The notes beneath the pieces were generated by a model. The model searched no databases, had not been told where the DNA came from, and worked only from the letters and a program-made list of their open reading frames with translations. The position numbers and the translations under genes were made by a program. From an uncultured Acidobacteriaceae bacterium (GTDB lineage Bacteria > Acidobacteriota > Terriglobia > Terriglobales > Acidobacteriaceae), in NCBI GenBank assembly GCA_903828675.1, contig CAIKND010000121.1, forward strand, positions 1-64,000: 64,000 nucleotides of DNA. Direction: 5' to 3'. Of this stretch, positions 1-8,955 are shown piece after piece (the stretch's first letter is position 1; every line of letters starts with the position of its first letter).

Positions 1-256
1 AATCAGCGGTTTCCTTTTGATGCCCGGCATTTCCTTACACCATTGCTTCTTTGTGGCAGTGACGTGTGAGGTGTAGAATTCGCACTCCAAGCGGAAGAAA
101 GTTTGTTCCCATTCGGTAGAGCGTGCGGCTGCATTTTTCCGTGAGGAAAGAGTTCGAACCCTCATTGTTTTCTAAAAAGTAATATTACTAGCGTTTTGTA
201 AAAAGAAAGATTTTAGTAAAACGCCAAAAAATCGGAAGGAAAGAAAGGAAAAGCGT

Positions 257-358
257 ATGACCCGAACTAATGTTTCTCCCACGGTAACGGTTTCTTCTGA
301 GCGCCGCTGGCAGTCAGCTTGGTCCGGGATATTGGGCACGGCAGACTGCCATGGGTGA
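257..358 (+). CDS. possible 33-residue peptide, unrecognised
   Basis: A short reading frame begins with ATG after a purine-rich stretch (GGAAGGAAAGAAAGG about 6 bases upstream) that could act as a ribosome binding site. The peptide is Thr/Ser/Trp-containing, has no membrane helix and matches no family I know. It is kept only because of the upstream purine tract; it could easily be chance. Confidence 0.2.
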   Translation: MTRTNVSPTVTVSSERRWQSAWSGILGTADCHG

Positions 359-904
359 GTAGGGCTTGACTTCGGCGTGTCGTCCGTGCTGCCGTGCCTC
401 GTGATACTGCACTTGGCCTTCCTGTGCTGCCTGGGCGTGTCACGTGACTTGCTGACTTGGGGTGTATGCCAGGTGTGGGCTGTGGGCTTGCGGGGCTTCG
501 GCGTGTGGGTGGTGGACGCGTTGAGTGGCTGGTGGGGTAGGAGGGAGGGGGGTGGGGGCCCTGAGGCTCATGACGATTCGAGTTTGGATGGTTTTGGTCA
601 CGGCGGTTTCTCCCTTCTTCGGCCTGTTTGGACCTGATACTTCAATTGTGCGCCAATAGAGGGAAATAATCTGCATATATCTTCGCTGTTAAGTTGTTCA
701 AATTAAATGACTTGGTAATTTTGCCTATTTTTATCATTTCGGAGTGCGGCGATGCCGACGTGACTGCAATTGGTCCTTAGGTGACGGAATGGCGCAGGGC
801 TGAGTTGGTTGCTGCTCCACCCTTGTATGTTGCGAGATGAGGCGCTTGCCCTTCAGCGGAAGTCCGTGTCGTTTCACCGGAACCGAAGGGTGAGTTGGAA
901 ATGG
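359..904. other. non-coding stretch with a G/T-rich strand-asymmetric core
   Basis: No credible gene. From about 360 to 620 the plus strand is strongly G+T rich, with many GGTGTGGG, GGGAGGGG and TGGTGGGG runs. The open frames across it translate to low-complexity Trp/Gly/Val-rich protein with no recognisable domain. From 640 to 770 the sequence is A+T rich, unlike the surrounding chromosome. Confidence 0.4.
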
Positions 905-936
905 CAGGGCCCTCCGGTTTGCGCCGGAGGGCCCTG
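905..936. terminator. strong hairpin after the MFS gene
   Basis: A perfect 13-bp inverted repeat (CAGGGCCCTCCGG and its complement, 6-base loop) lies 20 bases beyond the stop codon of the minus-strand permease gene. The arm is very GC rich; the minus strand continues with only a weak T tract, so it is terminator-like but may mainly protect the mRNA 3' end. Confidence 0.55.
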
Positions 937-955
937 GAAGTGCTAGATGGACAGG

Positions 956-2197
956 CTACGGCTTGACCGCGCGGGTGGGCTTGTAGCCCGAAAGGCCGTA
1001 GTAGGCAACGTAGAGGTAGCCGATGATGGGGATGACGAAGGCGTACTGGATTCCGACCTTGTCAGCGAGCAGGCCGAAAAGCGGCGGGATGATGGCTCCG
1101 CCGACGTTGCCGATGGTGATGACGCCTGAGCCCTTGCTGGTCAAGGGGCCGAGTTCGGCAATGCCCAAGGCAAAAATGTTGGGATACATGACGGAGTTGG
1201 CGACACCGGTGAGGACCAAGCAGGCAATGGCCAGGTGCCCATGGGTGAACATGGCGGTAAGGAGTAGCGCGATACCGAGGAAGCCGAGGATGACGAGGAG
1301 TTTTTCAGCTTTGATCCAGACCATGATGAAGCTGCCGAGGAGGCGGCCAACCATCATGCCAAGGTAGAAGAGGCTGACCATCAGGCTGGCGGTCTCAACC
1401 TTGGTCATTCCCTGCGACAGGCAGAACTGGATGGTAATGGCGGCCAGAGCGATCTCGAGGCCAACGTAGAAGAAGATGCCGACCATACTTAGGATGGTGT
1501 GGGAGTAGGCCCAGATGCTCTTGTCCGACACGACCTCACCGGCAGCGGGGCTGGCGGAGGCGATGTGGGGCAGGTGCATGAACATCACGGTCAGGCCGAG
1601 GATGAGGAGCGCGCCGGCGATGGCGATGTACGGTCCCCGCAACATGTGAGCAGTGACGGTGGGGTCGGAGGGCACACTGGAACTGGAAAGAATGAAGATG
1701 CCGGCGACCCATGGAGCCGCAAGCGAACCGATGGAGTTGAATGCCTGGGCCAGGGTGAGGCGGGCGGGAGCGCTCTTTTCAGGGCCAAGGATGGATACGT
1801 AGGGATTGGCCGAGGTCTGAAGCGCACAAACGCCCGAGGCCAGCACGAAGATGGCGAAGAGCGTCATGTGAAAGCTGACCATGTTTGCCGCGGGCACGAA
1901 GAGCAGAGCGCCGCAGGACATGACCAGCAGCGAAATGACCATGGTGCGCTTGTAGCCCACCATTTTGATCAACTTGGCCGAGGGAACGGAGAAGACCAGA
2001 TATGCGAAGAACCAGGCCGCCGTGGCCAGCATGGCCCCACCGTGGGAGAGAGTGAAGACGTCTTCGAGCTTCTTGACCAAGACGTTGTTGAGGCTGGTGA
2101 GGAATCCGAAGATGCCAAAGAGAATGGCTACTGTAATGAACGGCCCGGTATAGTTGGGCGCGTTTGAGGCCGCCGCTGGTGTGGAACGAGTTGCCAT
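956..2197 (-). CDS. sugar MFS transporter, FucP/GluP-like
   Basis: This predicted inner-membrane proton symporter of the fucose/glucose/galactose permease branch of the major facilitator superfamily has 413 residues and about 12 hydrophobic helices. The N-terminal region (FGIFGFLTSLNNVL) and the helix-5 stretch (LQTSANPYVSILGP, then LAQAFNSIGS) match the FucP/GluP pattern. The open frame extends 52 codons further upstream, but the ATG at 2197 has a GGAGG motif about 12 bases ahead and gives the normal family length. It is divergent from mtnA, with about 250 bases between the two start codons for their promoters. The exact sugar cannot be read from the sequence. Family call firm, substrate unknown. 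Confidence 0.88.
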   Translation of the reverse strand: MATRSTPAAASNAPNYTGPFITVAILFGIFGFLTSLNNVLVKKLEDVFTLSHGGAMLATAAWFFAYLVFSVPSAKLIKMVGYKRTMVISLLVMSCGALLFVPAANMVSFHMTLFAIFVLASGVCALQTSANPYVSILGPEKSAPARLTLAQAFNSIGSLAAPWVAGIFILSSSSVPSDPTVTAHMLRGPYIAIAGALLILGLTVMFMHLPHIASASPAAGEVVSDKSIWAYSHTILSMVGIFFYVGLEIALAAITIQFCLSQGMTKVETASLMVSLFYLGMMVGRLLGSFIMVWIKAEKLLVILGFLGIALLLTAMFTHGHLAIACLVLTGVANSVMYPNIFALGIAELGPLTSKGSGVITIGNVGGAIIPPLFGLLADKVGIQYAFVIPIIGYLYVAYYGLSGYKPTRAVKP

Positions 2198-2445
2198 GAG
2201 AGGTGTTCCTCCGCTTCTTTCGATGAAAATGCCGTGTCTTCGCAGTTTATCCATTGCCTTATTTCCGCGTATTGGCCTTGTGCGGCCGGGATGGCGGGAA
2301 GAACAGGAAGGCTGAAAAACTGTTTGGAAATCTACCGGAACTACTGTACGCATTGGGACGAAGGTACGTCCAGCGGAAGTTGAAAAGGTTTTCAGAACCG
2401 CTCAACAGCTTCTGTGCGTTCCCTCGCAGTTTACACTGGACAGGC

Positions 2446-3489
2446 ATGATTCCGACTCTCGCCTGGACTCCGGAAGGGGTCCGCTTTATCGATCAGACGC
2501 GGCTCCCTCTTGAAGAGAGCTATGTGCTTGCAACGACGTATGAACAGGTGGCGGAGGTCATCGTCACCATGGTGGTGCGGGGCGCACCGGCTATTGGTGT
2601 TTCGGCTGCCTACGGCATTGCTCTGGGCGCGAAACACTCGAAGGCCGCGACCGCGGAAGAGTTCGCTCTGGAGTTCGAGCGGATATGCGCGCGGCTGGCG
2701 GGGACAAGACCGACGGCCGTGAATTTATTCTGGGCTATCGACCGGATGAAGGTGCTGTTTGCCAATCTGGCGGCCTCGGGGGCAAGCCTCGACCAGGTTC
2801 GGGACCGGATACTGGCCGAAGCGCATGCCATGTACGAGGAAGACATTGCCGCGTGCAAGGCGATGGGCGCATTCGGCGGAGCGCTGCTGCCGGACGAGGG
2901 TGGGGTGCTGACCCACTGCAATGCGGGCGCGCTGGCCACCTGCGGCTATGGAACGGCGCTGGGCGTGATTCGTTCGGCAGTGGAGCAGGGCAAGCGGATT
3001 CACGTGTTTGCCGACGAGACGAGGCCGTTTTTGCAGGGCGCTCGGCTGACCGCCTGGGAACTGATGGCCGACAATATTCCGACTACGGTGATCTGCGACA
3101 ACATGGCGGCGAGCCTGATGAAGGCGGGGCGTATTCAGGCGGTGGTGGTGGGTTCGGACCGGATAGCGGCGAACGGCGATGTGGCGAACAAGATCGGCAC
3201 CTACAATGTGGCGATTCTGGCCAAGGAACACGGGATTCCGTTCTATGTGGCCGCGCCTTGGTCGACCGTGGATATGGCGACCGCAACGGGAGACGCGATT
3301 CCGATTGAGGAGCGTCCGCAGGTGGAGGTGACACACCACGGCGGGAAGCAGCTGACGCCGAACGGCGTGGGGATCTGCAATCCGGCGTTCGATGTAACTC
3401 CGGCGAAGTATGTGACCGCGATTGTGACTGAGCGCGGCGTGCTGCGGGCTCCGTATGGGCCATCTTTGCGGGCGATGGGGAAGGCTTAG
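2446..3489 (+). CDS. mtnA: S-methyl-5-thioribose-1-phosphate isomerase
   Basis: It converts 5-methylthioribose-1-phosphate to 5-methylthioribulose-1-phosphate in the cytosolic methionine salvage pathway. The product is 347 residues, the usual family length. The diagnostic segments are present: VRGAPAIGV near the N terminus, [16 protein letters not shown] with the catalytic cysteine at residue 166, and [19 protein letters not shown] with the catalytic aspartate at 238. The open frame begins at 2254, but the first 64 codons lack family similarity, so the ATG at 2446 ([11 protein letters not shown]) is chosen. No other salvage gene is adjacent, so it seems to be a single-gene unit facing away from the sugar permease. 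Confidence 0.94.
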   Translation: MIPTLAWTPEGVRFIDQTRLPLEESYVLATTYEQVAEVIVTMVVRGAPAIGVSAAYGIALGAKHSKAATAEEFALEFERICARLAGTRPTAVNLFWAIDRMKVLFANLAASGASLDQVRDRILAEAHAMYEEDIAACKAMGAFGGALLPDEGGVLTHCNAGALATCGYGTALGVIRSAVEQGKRIHVFADETRPFLQGARLTAWELMADNIPTTVICDNMAASLMKAGRIQAVVVGSDRIAANGDVANKIGTYNVAILAKEHGIPFYVAAPWSTVDMATATGDAIPIEERPQVEVTHHGGKQLTPNGVGICNPAFDVTPAKYVTAIVTERGVLRAPYGPSLRAMGKA

Positions 3490-3530
3490 AGCAGAGCCTC
3501 TATTGATCCGGACCATGATGAGTGTCGTGG

Positions 3531-3574
3531 TCTCCCACCCTTAGCGCAAAGAGCGCGCCAAGGATGGGGCCCCC
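3531..3574. repeat. variable-stem hairpin repeat, copy 1
   Basis: A CCCACCCTT arm, a short inner stem (GCGC), the loop AAAGA, the complementary inner stem and an AAGGATGGGGCCC arm. The same outer arms with different inner stems recur at 4064, 15373 and 25145, so this is a dispersed repeat family. It lies just after mtnA and may add transcription-stop function. Confidence 0.6.
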
Positions 3575-3613
3575 AATCTTAGTATTTATGGACCCGATCA
3601 ATAAACTAGTGGA

Positions 3614-3910
3614 GTGGGGCTTCCACGTTCTTCAATCTTCCGGATCAGAGAACAGTCGCTGGTGCGCGGCCCGGCGCTGGCGCTTGGCGCGTTGACGGTG
3701 AGTTTGCGGGTGGCGGGGTTTCCCGATACCGGCTCGCTGCATGGGTCGCTGTGGCAGATTGTTGTTGCGCCGTTTGTCTTTTGGGGCATCGTGGAGACGG
3801 CACGGTGCCTGAGACGCAAGTGGAGCCTTTACCATGCGGGCGTTCTGATCCTGCTGTACTCCGAGTTGATGATTTTGGCCATGGTGCTGTTTCTGTGGGT
3901 GTATCTGTAG
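3614..3910 (+). CDS. small membrane protein, hypothetical
   Basis: This is a 98-residue frame starting with GTG. Its C-terminal two thirds contain two good hydrophobic segments (about residues 44-60, IVVAPFVFWGIVETA, and 75-97, GVLILLYSELMILAMVLFLWVYL) separated by a basic loop, suggesting a two-helix inner-membrane protein. No ribosome binding site is obvious at the GTG. A different frame opening at 3588 (MDPINKLVEWG) reads into this region and stops, so an ancestral longer gene with a frameshift is possible. I do not recognise the family. Confidence 0.45.
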   Translation: MGLPRSSIFRIREQSLVRGPALALGALTVSLRVAGFPDTGSLHGSLWQIVVAPFVFWGIVETARCLRRKWSLYHAGVLILLYSELMILAMVLFLWVYL

Positions 3911-4063
3911 GGTGACGACTTTGAGGGGCTGGGGTTTATCTTCCAATAGCTTCTGCTAGCCGTGTAGCATGGGCAGGATGAGACAGGGAGCGTTTGTTCG
4001 CCGATTTGGGGCTATTGCGTTTTCTGTTTAAGCGTTTAGGGTGGAAATTTGCATTTGCGCTCT

Positions 4064-4104
4064 TCCCCCCTTGAATTAAAGAACGATTCAAGGACGGGGC
4101 ACCC
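4064..4104. repeat. variable-stem hairpin repeat, copy 2
   Basis: CCCCCCTTGAATT, AAAGA loop region, then GATTCAAGGACGGGGCACCC. The outer arms match copies 1, 3 and 4, while the inner stem (TTGAAT/ATTCAA) is different but still paired. It lies 79 bases before mscL. Confidence 0.6.
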
Positions 4105-4182
4105 AAATGACTAATCACATTCGCATCGAATACGCTCTAATCGACAAGGGCGACCTTTTAACAAGAAGGACGGGAGAGAGAA

Positions 4183-4587
4183 ATGCTCAAGGGATTTCGG
4201 GATTTCATTCTGCGTGGGAACGTAGTGGACCTGGCCGTAGCCGTCATTCTGGGCGCGGCCTTCAACGCGATTGTCACCTCTCTGGTGGGCGACGTGCTCA
4301 ACCCGCTGATTGCCGCCACCATAGGCAAGCCGGACTTCAGCAGCGTAGTGCTTAACATTGGCACCGGACACATCAAAATCGGCAATTTTCTGAATGCAGC
4401 CGTTTCGTTTCTCATTATCGCCAGTGTGGTTTATTTTGCGATCGTGATGCCGCTGAATCACCTGATGAGCCGGCTGAAGAAGCCCGAGCCGGATGCTCCT
4501 TCTACCTTGAAGGCCTGCCCGGAGTGCTTGAGCGAGATTCCGCTGGCAGCGAAGCGCTGCGCTCATTGCGCACAGCCTGTGGCCTAG
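4183..4587 (+). CDS. mscL: large-conductance mechanosensitive channel
   Basis: This homopentameric inner-membrane channel opens on hypo-osmotic shock to release solutes. The 134-residue product starts with the family signature FRDFILRGNVVDLAVAVILGAAF (helix 1, read here in short parts) and has a second helix at about residues 70-95. The cytoplasmic tail is unusual: residues 108-130 hold CPECLSEIPLAAKRCAHC, a Cys4 zinc-ribbon-like motif in place of the simple charged helix of E. coli MscL. A GGGAGAGAG ribosome binding site lies just upstream. It is monocistronic by spacing. Call is firm; the role of the tail is unknown. Confidence 0.95.
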   Translation: MLKGFRDFILRGNVVDLAVAVILGAAFNAIVTSLVGDVLNPLIAATIGKPDFSSVVLNIGTGHIKIGNFLNAAVSFLIIASVVYFAIVMPLNHLMSRLKKPEPDAPSTLKACPECLSEIPLAAKRCAHCAQPVA

Positions 4588-4683
4588 GTCACTGTCAACC
4601 TGAAGTTCGGCTGCGGAGAATGAGTCTGTGGTGCGGATATTTCCCTCGGGTGCTAAAGCCCGCGTTCCTTTTGCGGTATTAGC

Positions 4684-4703
4684 GGCACGGCTAAAGCCGT
4701 GCC
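4684..4703. repeat. GGCACGGC palindromic repeat
   Basis: The palindrome GGCACGGCTAAAGCCGTGCC is followed by CTTTCAAAAC. The same unit with its tail recurs at 7205, 12070, 15081 and 15172, with degenerate forms (GTGCCTTTTCA, GTGTCCTTTCA) at 4748-4810. It is a dispersed chromosomal repeat between genes. Confidence 0.7.
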
Positions 4704-4835
4704 CTTTCAAAACACGACTCGGGTAGCTTGGGGAAGACTACTGAATCCGTGCCTTTTCAGAACTAAGAATCGGCTAGGTTGGGGATGCGGTTGAAGCCGT
4801 GTCCTTTCATTGCATTAGATTTTTAAGAGGTTCAT

Positions 4836-7028
4836 TTGGTTCGTGGGTTCAGAATCCTGGGGACCGTCATTATCGCTTTGGGAAGGATTCCACTGTTGAC
4901 CGTGCGCACAGGTTTTGCCGCGCTGATTTTTGTAGCACTATCGTCCGGCATTCTGCCGGCCCAATCTTCCGCACCGTCCTCCGTTTTCGGTTATACGGAC
5001 TTCACGGCGGAGTCGAAGATCGAGGAGAGATTCCTCGCTGTTCCAGACGCGAAGCTGGCAGGAAAGCACCTGAAGATTCTGACCGCCGAACCCCACATGT
5101 CGGCAACGCCCGAGGACCACAAGACGGCCGAGTATGTGGCGCAGAAGTTTCGCGCGGCTGGGCTGGAAACCGAGATTGTTCCCTATCGAGTGCTGCTGAA
5201 CCAGCCCAAGACGGTACAGGTGGAGGCCTGGGACGCAAGCGGTCGCCTGCTGATGAAAGGTCCGACGCACGAGCATGTGAGCGGAGACCCAGGACAGGAT
5301 GATCCGCGGGTGGTGATGCCGTTCAACGGCTCCTCGGGATCGGGCGATGTGACCGGCGAAGTGATTTACGCCAATTACGGACGGCTGGAGGACTTCAACT
5401 ATCTGGCCTCAGAGCACATCGATTTGCACGGCAAGGTTGTGATTTGCCGCTACGGCTCGAACTTCAGGGGCGTGAAGGTGTATCTGGCAGAACTGCGCGG
5501 CGCGGCCGGGGTTCTGCTCTACTCTGACCCGCAGGACGACGGCTATTCGAAGGGCGACGCATGGCCACTGGGCCCGTGGCGGCCTGAGACCGCGGTGCAA
5601 CGGGGTTCAGTGCAGTACCTGTTCAAATATGCCGGTGACCCGGAGACGCCGGGAGTGTCTTCAACGCTGGAATTGCCTGATTCGGCGCGCGTGAAGGATT
5701 TCGAAGGGCCCAATGGGGACCAACCGCGCATCCCATCGATTCCGCTGAGCTACCATGACGCCACTCCGATTCTGCAGGCGATGAGGGGGGCGGCGGCGCC
5801 TCAGGCCTGGCAGGGAACGCTCGGCTTCAAGTATCACCTGGGGGAACAGGGCGGAGTGAAGGTGCACCTGGTGTCGCGGCAGGACTACCAGCGGCGCGTT
5901 ATCTGGGATGTGATCGGCAAGATCAAAGGCACGGAACAGCCGGACGCATGGGTAGTGGCCGGCAACCACAGAGACGCCTGGGTTTACGGCGCCGTGGATC
6001 CATCGAGCGGCACGGCCGCGATGCTGGAGTCAGTGCACGGCATTGGCGCGCTGCTGCGGAAGGGCTGGCGGCCCAAACGGACCATCGTGTTTTGCAGTTG
6101 GGACGCCGAAGAGCAGGGGTTGATCGGCTCGACCGAGTGGGTGGAAGGGCATGTGGCGCAACTGCAGCACGCGGTGGCCTACTTCAATGTTGACGTGGCG
6201 GTTGCCGGACCTGATTTTTCGGCCTCCGCAGTGCCATCGCTGAAGCAATTCGTGCGGGAAGTGGCGCGGTCGGTTCCCAGCCCGGCGGGCGGGACTGTGT
6301 TCCAGCAATGGAGGGCCCACCACGCGAACAAGGCGGAGCACCCCAGTGCAGAAGCTCCGGCCTCGGGCGAGGAGGTTCATATGGGAGATCTGGGGTCGGG
6401 ATCAGATTTCACGCCCTTCCTGCAGCATCTGGGTGTGCCCTCGACCGATGTTAGCTCCGATGGTCCTTACGGTGTTTACCACTCCACTTTCGACGACTAT
6501 GCGTGGTACACGCGGAATGCCGACCCGCATTTTCTTTATCTGCAGGAGATGGCACGAGTGCTGGGCCTTGAGACCTTGCGAATGGCCGACGCCGATATGC
6601 TGCCCTATGACTATGCGACTTATGCACGTCAGATCTCCTCTTATATCGAGGCCGCCAAAAAGAAGGCTGGAGACACGGGGCTGGGCTCACTGGACTTTGG
6701 CCCAGCGGAAGAAGCCGCTGGCCGCCTGATAGCCACAGCGCGCATGGCGCGAAACCTGGAAGTTGCTCCTTCGGGCGGCTTTACGAAGTTGAACCTCGCC
6801 CTGCGCCAGACCGAGACAGCGCTGCTGAGCGAAGCCGGCTTGCCCAACCGGCCATGGTACAGGCATACGATTTTCGCTCCGGGCGAGTTTACCGGCTATG
6901 CGGCTGTGGTGATTCCGGGAGTGAATGAGGCTATCGACGCCAAGAATTCAAGTCTTGCCGCACAACAGTTGACGGTTCTGACCGAGGCGCTGAACCGGGC
7001 GGCAAGCGTACTGGACACTGCGCGCTGA
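4836..7028 (+). CDS. secreted M28 peptidase, glutamate carboxypeptidase II-like
   Basis: This 730-residue zinc metallopeptidase is predicted to remove C-terminal residues from small peptides outside the cytoplasm. The order is: N-terminal hydrophobic export signal (to about residue 45), an M28 part, an inserted protease-associated (PA) domain (about 130-290), the catalytic M28 domain and a transferrin-receptor-like dimerisation domain (about 600-728). Metal/catalytic residues are visible: GNHRDAW (His378), AVDPSSGTA, SWDAEEQGLIGS (Glu-Glu pair), FNVDVAV and HSTFDDY (His). The TTG start has AAGAGG five bases upstream. This architecture is shared with human PSMA and is frequent in Acidobacteria. 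It stands alone between repeat-rich spacers. Confidence 0.9.
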   Translation: MVRGFRILGTVIIALGRIPLLTVRTGFAALIFVALSSGILPAQSSAPSSVFGYTDFTAESKIEERFLAVPDAKLAGKHLKILTAEPHMSATPEDHKTAEYVAQKFRAAGLETEIVPYRVLLNQPKTVQVEAWDASGRLLMKGPTHEHVSGDPGQDDPRVVMPFNGSSGSGDVTGEVIYANYGRLEDFNYLASEHIDLHGKVVICRYGSNFRGVKVYLAELRGAAGVLLYSDPQDDGYSKGDAWPLGPWRPETAVQRGSVQYLFKYAGDPETPGVSSTLELPDSARVKDFEGPNGDQPRIPSIPLSYHDATPILQAMRGAAAPQAWQGTLGFKYHLGEQGGVKVHLVSRQDYQRRVIWDVIGKIKGTEQPDAWVVAGNHRDAWVYGAVDPSSGTAAMLESVHGIGALLRKGWRPKRTIVFCSWDAEEQGLIGSTEWVEGHVAQLQHAVAYFNVDVAVAGPDFSASAVPSLKQFVREVARSVPSPAGGTVFQQWRAHHANKAEHPSAEAPASGEEVHMGDLGSGSDFTPFLQHLGVPSTDVSSDGPYGVYHSTFDDYAWYTRNADPHFLYLQEMARVLGLETLRMADADMLPYDYATYARQISSYIEAAKKKAGDTGLGSLDFGPAEEAAGRLIATARMARNLEVAPSGGFTKLNLALRQTETALLSEAGLPNRPWYRHTIFAPGEFTGYAAVVIPGVNEAIDAKNSSLAAQQLTVLTEALNRAASVLDTAR

Positions 7029-7115
7029 AGGGCGGACTTACTGTGCAGGCCGCCATCAATGGGGTCGTTTGCCGAAGTCCGCAGTTGGAGTCAGTCCTTT
7101 CTCCAGGGGCTAAGC

Positions 7116-7263
7116 AGGCTGCGGAAAAAGGCCTGAATTCCGAGCGAGAATGGCGAAAGACATCCCTCAGGGGCTGAAGCCATCGTTTGTTTTCAGGGGT
7201 TTGTGGCACGGCTAAAGCCGTGCCCTTTCAAAACAGCGGTGCAATAAGAGTTTTCCGCAGCCT
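7116..7263. repeat. 148-bp dispersed element with inverted ends, copy A
   Basis: It begins AGGCTGCGGAAAAA and ends with the complement TTTTCCGCAGCCT. The interior includes the GGCACGGC palindrome (7205-7224). A second copy of the same length and about 90% similar by eye is at 14993-15140. It has no coding capacity. The similarity extends some 10-25 bases past both ends, so the inverted ends may be a large RNA stem rather than transposon termini. Confidence 0.6.
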
Positions 7264-7289
7264 GTAAAGCCCTCACGTATTTTCAACCC

Positions 7290-7338
7290 CTTGCGGCACG
7301 GCGACCCAGAGGGTGCCCCGGCCGCGCCCTTTCAAAAC
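7290..7338. repeat. GGCACGGC repeat, GC-extended variant
   Basis: A degenerate form of the palindrome in which GGCACGGC is followed by GAGGGTGCCCCGGCCGCGCCCTTTCAAAAC. A near-identical variant occurs at 15443. The spacer 7339-7632 beyond it is non-coding and slightly A+T richer and probably holds the promoter of the small gene at 7633. Confidence 0.5.
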
Positions 7339-7632
7339 ATAAGCGACCAATTCGTGGCGGAACCGTTAGATTACTGCGGTAATTTCGACTTCGCATAACG
7401 CCGGACGCCAGTTTCGTCCATACGCCTTTTGTGGGAGATGAGCTGGCACGTTTTTCCGCATTAAAGCTGTTTATGGCGGAACTTCAAGGTTGAATTTCTG
7501 CGCGAAAACCGTATAGTGGTAACAGTTTAGAGATTACTAATAACTGGAGTAATGCTATTACCTTTGCGCGCGCCTGGCATTACGGCCTTTCTGGAAGCCC
7601 GGGATGCGCAACGTTCTCTGAAGGAGTTCGCC

Positions 7633-7785
7633 ATGCATGATATTTTGATCGCCCTCGTATTTGTCTCCATGGTTGCCTCCCCGGCGCTAGTGGCAGCGTT
7701 CCCACAGGACGAAGACGAAGAAGGGCCAGAAGCTCGCTCCGAGGGCATGAACGCCTCGACGGCTACGCATGTGAACCAGGGCTGA
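7633..7785 (+). CDS. tiny one-helix membrane peptide, paralogue 1
   Basis: A 50-residue protein: a short MHD start, one hydrophobic helix (LIALVFVSMVASPALVAA) and an acidic soluble tail (QDEDEE and further). AAGGAG lies six bases before the ATG, an excellent ribosome binding site, while the longer open frame from 7552 lacks one. Two related peptides are encoded at 7981 and 12320; all share the N-terminal LIxLxFxxMxxxPA pattern. The helix orientation and role are unknown. The recurrence of pattern and ribosome sites makes it very likely a real gene family. Confidence 0.7.
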   Translation: MHDILIALVFVSMVASPALVAAFPQDEDEEGPEARSEGMNASTATHVNQG

Positions 7786-7980
7786 TTCGGCCAGAGGCGC
7801 GCATTTGCCGGCGCAATGCCTGGAGTGCGGCGCAGACCTTACGCGCACCTGTTTGATTACCAAGGGGCTATAGACCTGTGACCCAGAGGGACTATTCCGC
7901 ATCTGTCCTGTTTCGGGCTACCTTTCACCAGTTGGCTGCAATTGCCGATGTTCCTGGATAAGTGCCTGGGAGCGAGGCCG

Positions 7981-8097
7981 ATGGGGGTCTTGGACATGGT
8001 TGATTTTCTGATTGGGCTGGCATTTGTGGCGATGATCGTCACTCCAGCCATCGCGGCTTCAATTCAACGGGCCAAGTCGAGCGACAGCGACCGCTGA
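7981..8097 (+). CDS. tiny one-helix membrane peptide, paralogue 2
   Basis: A 38-residue frame (or 33 residues from the internal ATG at 7996, which aligns better with the other two copies). It has the same design: MVD start, one hydrophobic helix (FLIGLAFVAMIVTPAIAAS) and a short polar tail ending in SSDSDR. It is about 195 bases after paralogue 1 in the same orientation. Purine-rich sites precede both possible starts (GGGAGCGAGG and GGGGG). No known function. Confidence 0.6.
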   Translation: MGVLDMVDFLIGLAFVAMIVTPAIAASIQRAKSSDSDR

Positions 8098-8428
8098 GGT
8101 CGTTCCAGAGAACCTAAACGAGCTTCGGGCTGGGAATCTGAGCATGGATTCTGGCGGGATTGCTACATTGCGCCCTGCACCAGCGCCGGGGAAGGCCCTT
8201 CGCTTTCAAATGGCTGGCATCGTCGGCTGATGAATCCGCTTCCCTAGAGCAAAACCAGAGATCCTGCGTCCTGTTCAAAGGATGCGAGGCCGCCGTTCCC
8301 TGAGGGTCGCATTAGCCTGGATGAGCTGCTTTCGGGATATACCGCCTCTGGTTTCGCTTTCCCGTCAAAATCCTGGGTACGGAACGGTTGACCCCGAGCG
8401 CTTACCCTCGTATCGTTAGGAGTTAAGT
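8098..8428. other. spacer upstream of the ccm cluster
   Basis: No gene, repeat or clear promoter was found here. It must contain the promoter of the ccm cluster if that starts at ccmE; TTAGGAG immediately before 8429 is the ribosome binding site. Confidence 0.3.
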
Positions 8429-8950
8429 ATGAAGATTTCTGGCAACACCTTGCGGATCGGGATTGCGGCTGCCATTATCGTCGGCACCATCGGGTGGCTC
8501 GCGTTTTCGGGCTACGGGGCCAACAAGAGCTACTATGTGACGATCGCCGAACTGGGCGGGCTGGGCGACAAGGCCTACCATAGCCAGTTGCGGGTAGAGG
8601 GGTTTGTGCAGCCCGGCTCGATTGAGCAGAGCGGCACCCACGTGAGTTTTGTGCTGAACGAGTTTGAGAGCCACTCTCCAAAGGCACCTTCGGGCCGTGT
8701 GCTGAAGGTGATCTACAAGGGCTCCGAGCCGCCACCAGACACCTTCAAGGACGACTCGCAAGCGCTGGCTCAAGGCTCGTACGGGCGCGATGGAGTGTTC
8801 CACGCGACCGTGCTGCAGGCCAAATGCGCGAGCAAGTACGCTCCTGCCCAGCCAGGATCTGCGCCAGCTGGGTCCGCGGCTCCCAAGCCGGCGACTGCCC
8901 AGGGCGGCACGCCAGCGGTTCCGCCAGCCAACCAGACCGCCTCAAACTGA
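8429..8950 (+). CDS. ccmE: cytochrome c maturation haem chaperone, Cys-type
   Basis: This periplasmic, membrane-anchored protein binds haem covalently and passes it to apocytochrome c (System I). The 173-residue product has one N-terminal membrane anchor (about residues 9-27), an OB-fold beta-barrel domain and a Pro/Ala-rich C-terminal tail. Where E. coli CcmE has His in the HxxxY haem-binding motif, this one has Cys133-Ala-Ser-Lys-Tyr137, i.e. the CxxxY variant known from some sulphate reducers and archaea. It is the first gene of a compact cluster with ccmA, ybaK, ccmB, ccmC and ccmD. Family call is firm. Confidence 0.92.
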   Translation: MKISGNTLRIGIAAAIIVGTIGWLAFSGYGANKSYYVTIAELGGLGDKAYHSQLRVEGFVQPGSIEQSGTHVSFVLNEFESHSPKAPSGRVLKVIYKGSEPPPDTFKDDSQALAQGSYGRDGVFHATVLQAKCASKYAPAQPGSAPAGSAAPKPATAQGGTPAVPPANQTASN

Positions 8951-8955
8951 CGCGC

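Noticed and set aside
377-637. 86-residue frame in the G/T-rich tract
   Set aside because: Low-complexity translation rich in Trp, Gly and Val with no ribosome site or domain; explained by skewed composition.
1499-2167. Long plus-strand frame opposite the MFS gene
   Set aside because: Antisense shadow of a clear membrane transporter gene; Gly/Glu/Asp-rich nonsense composition.
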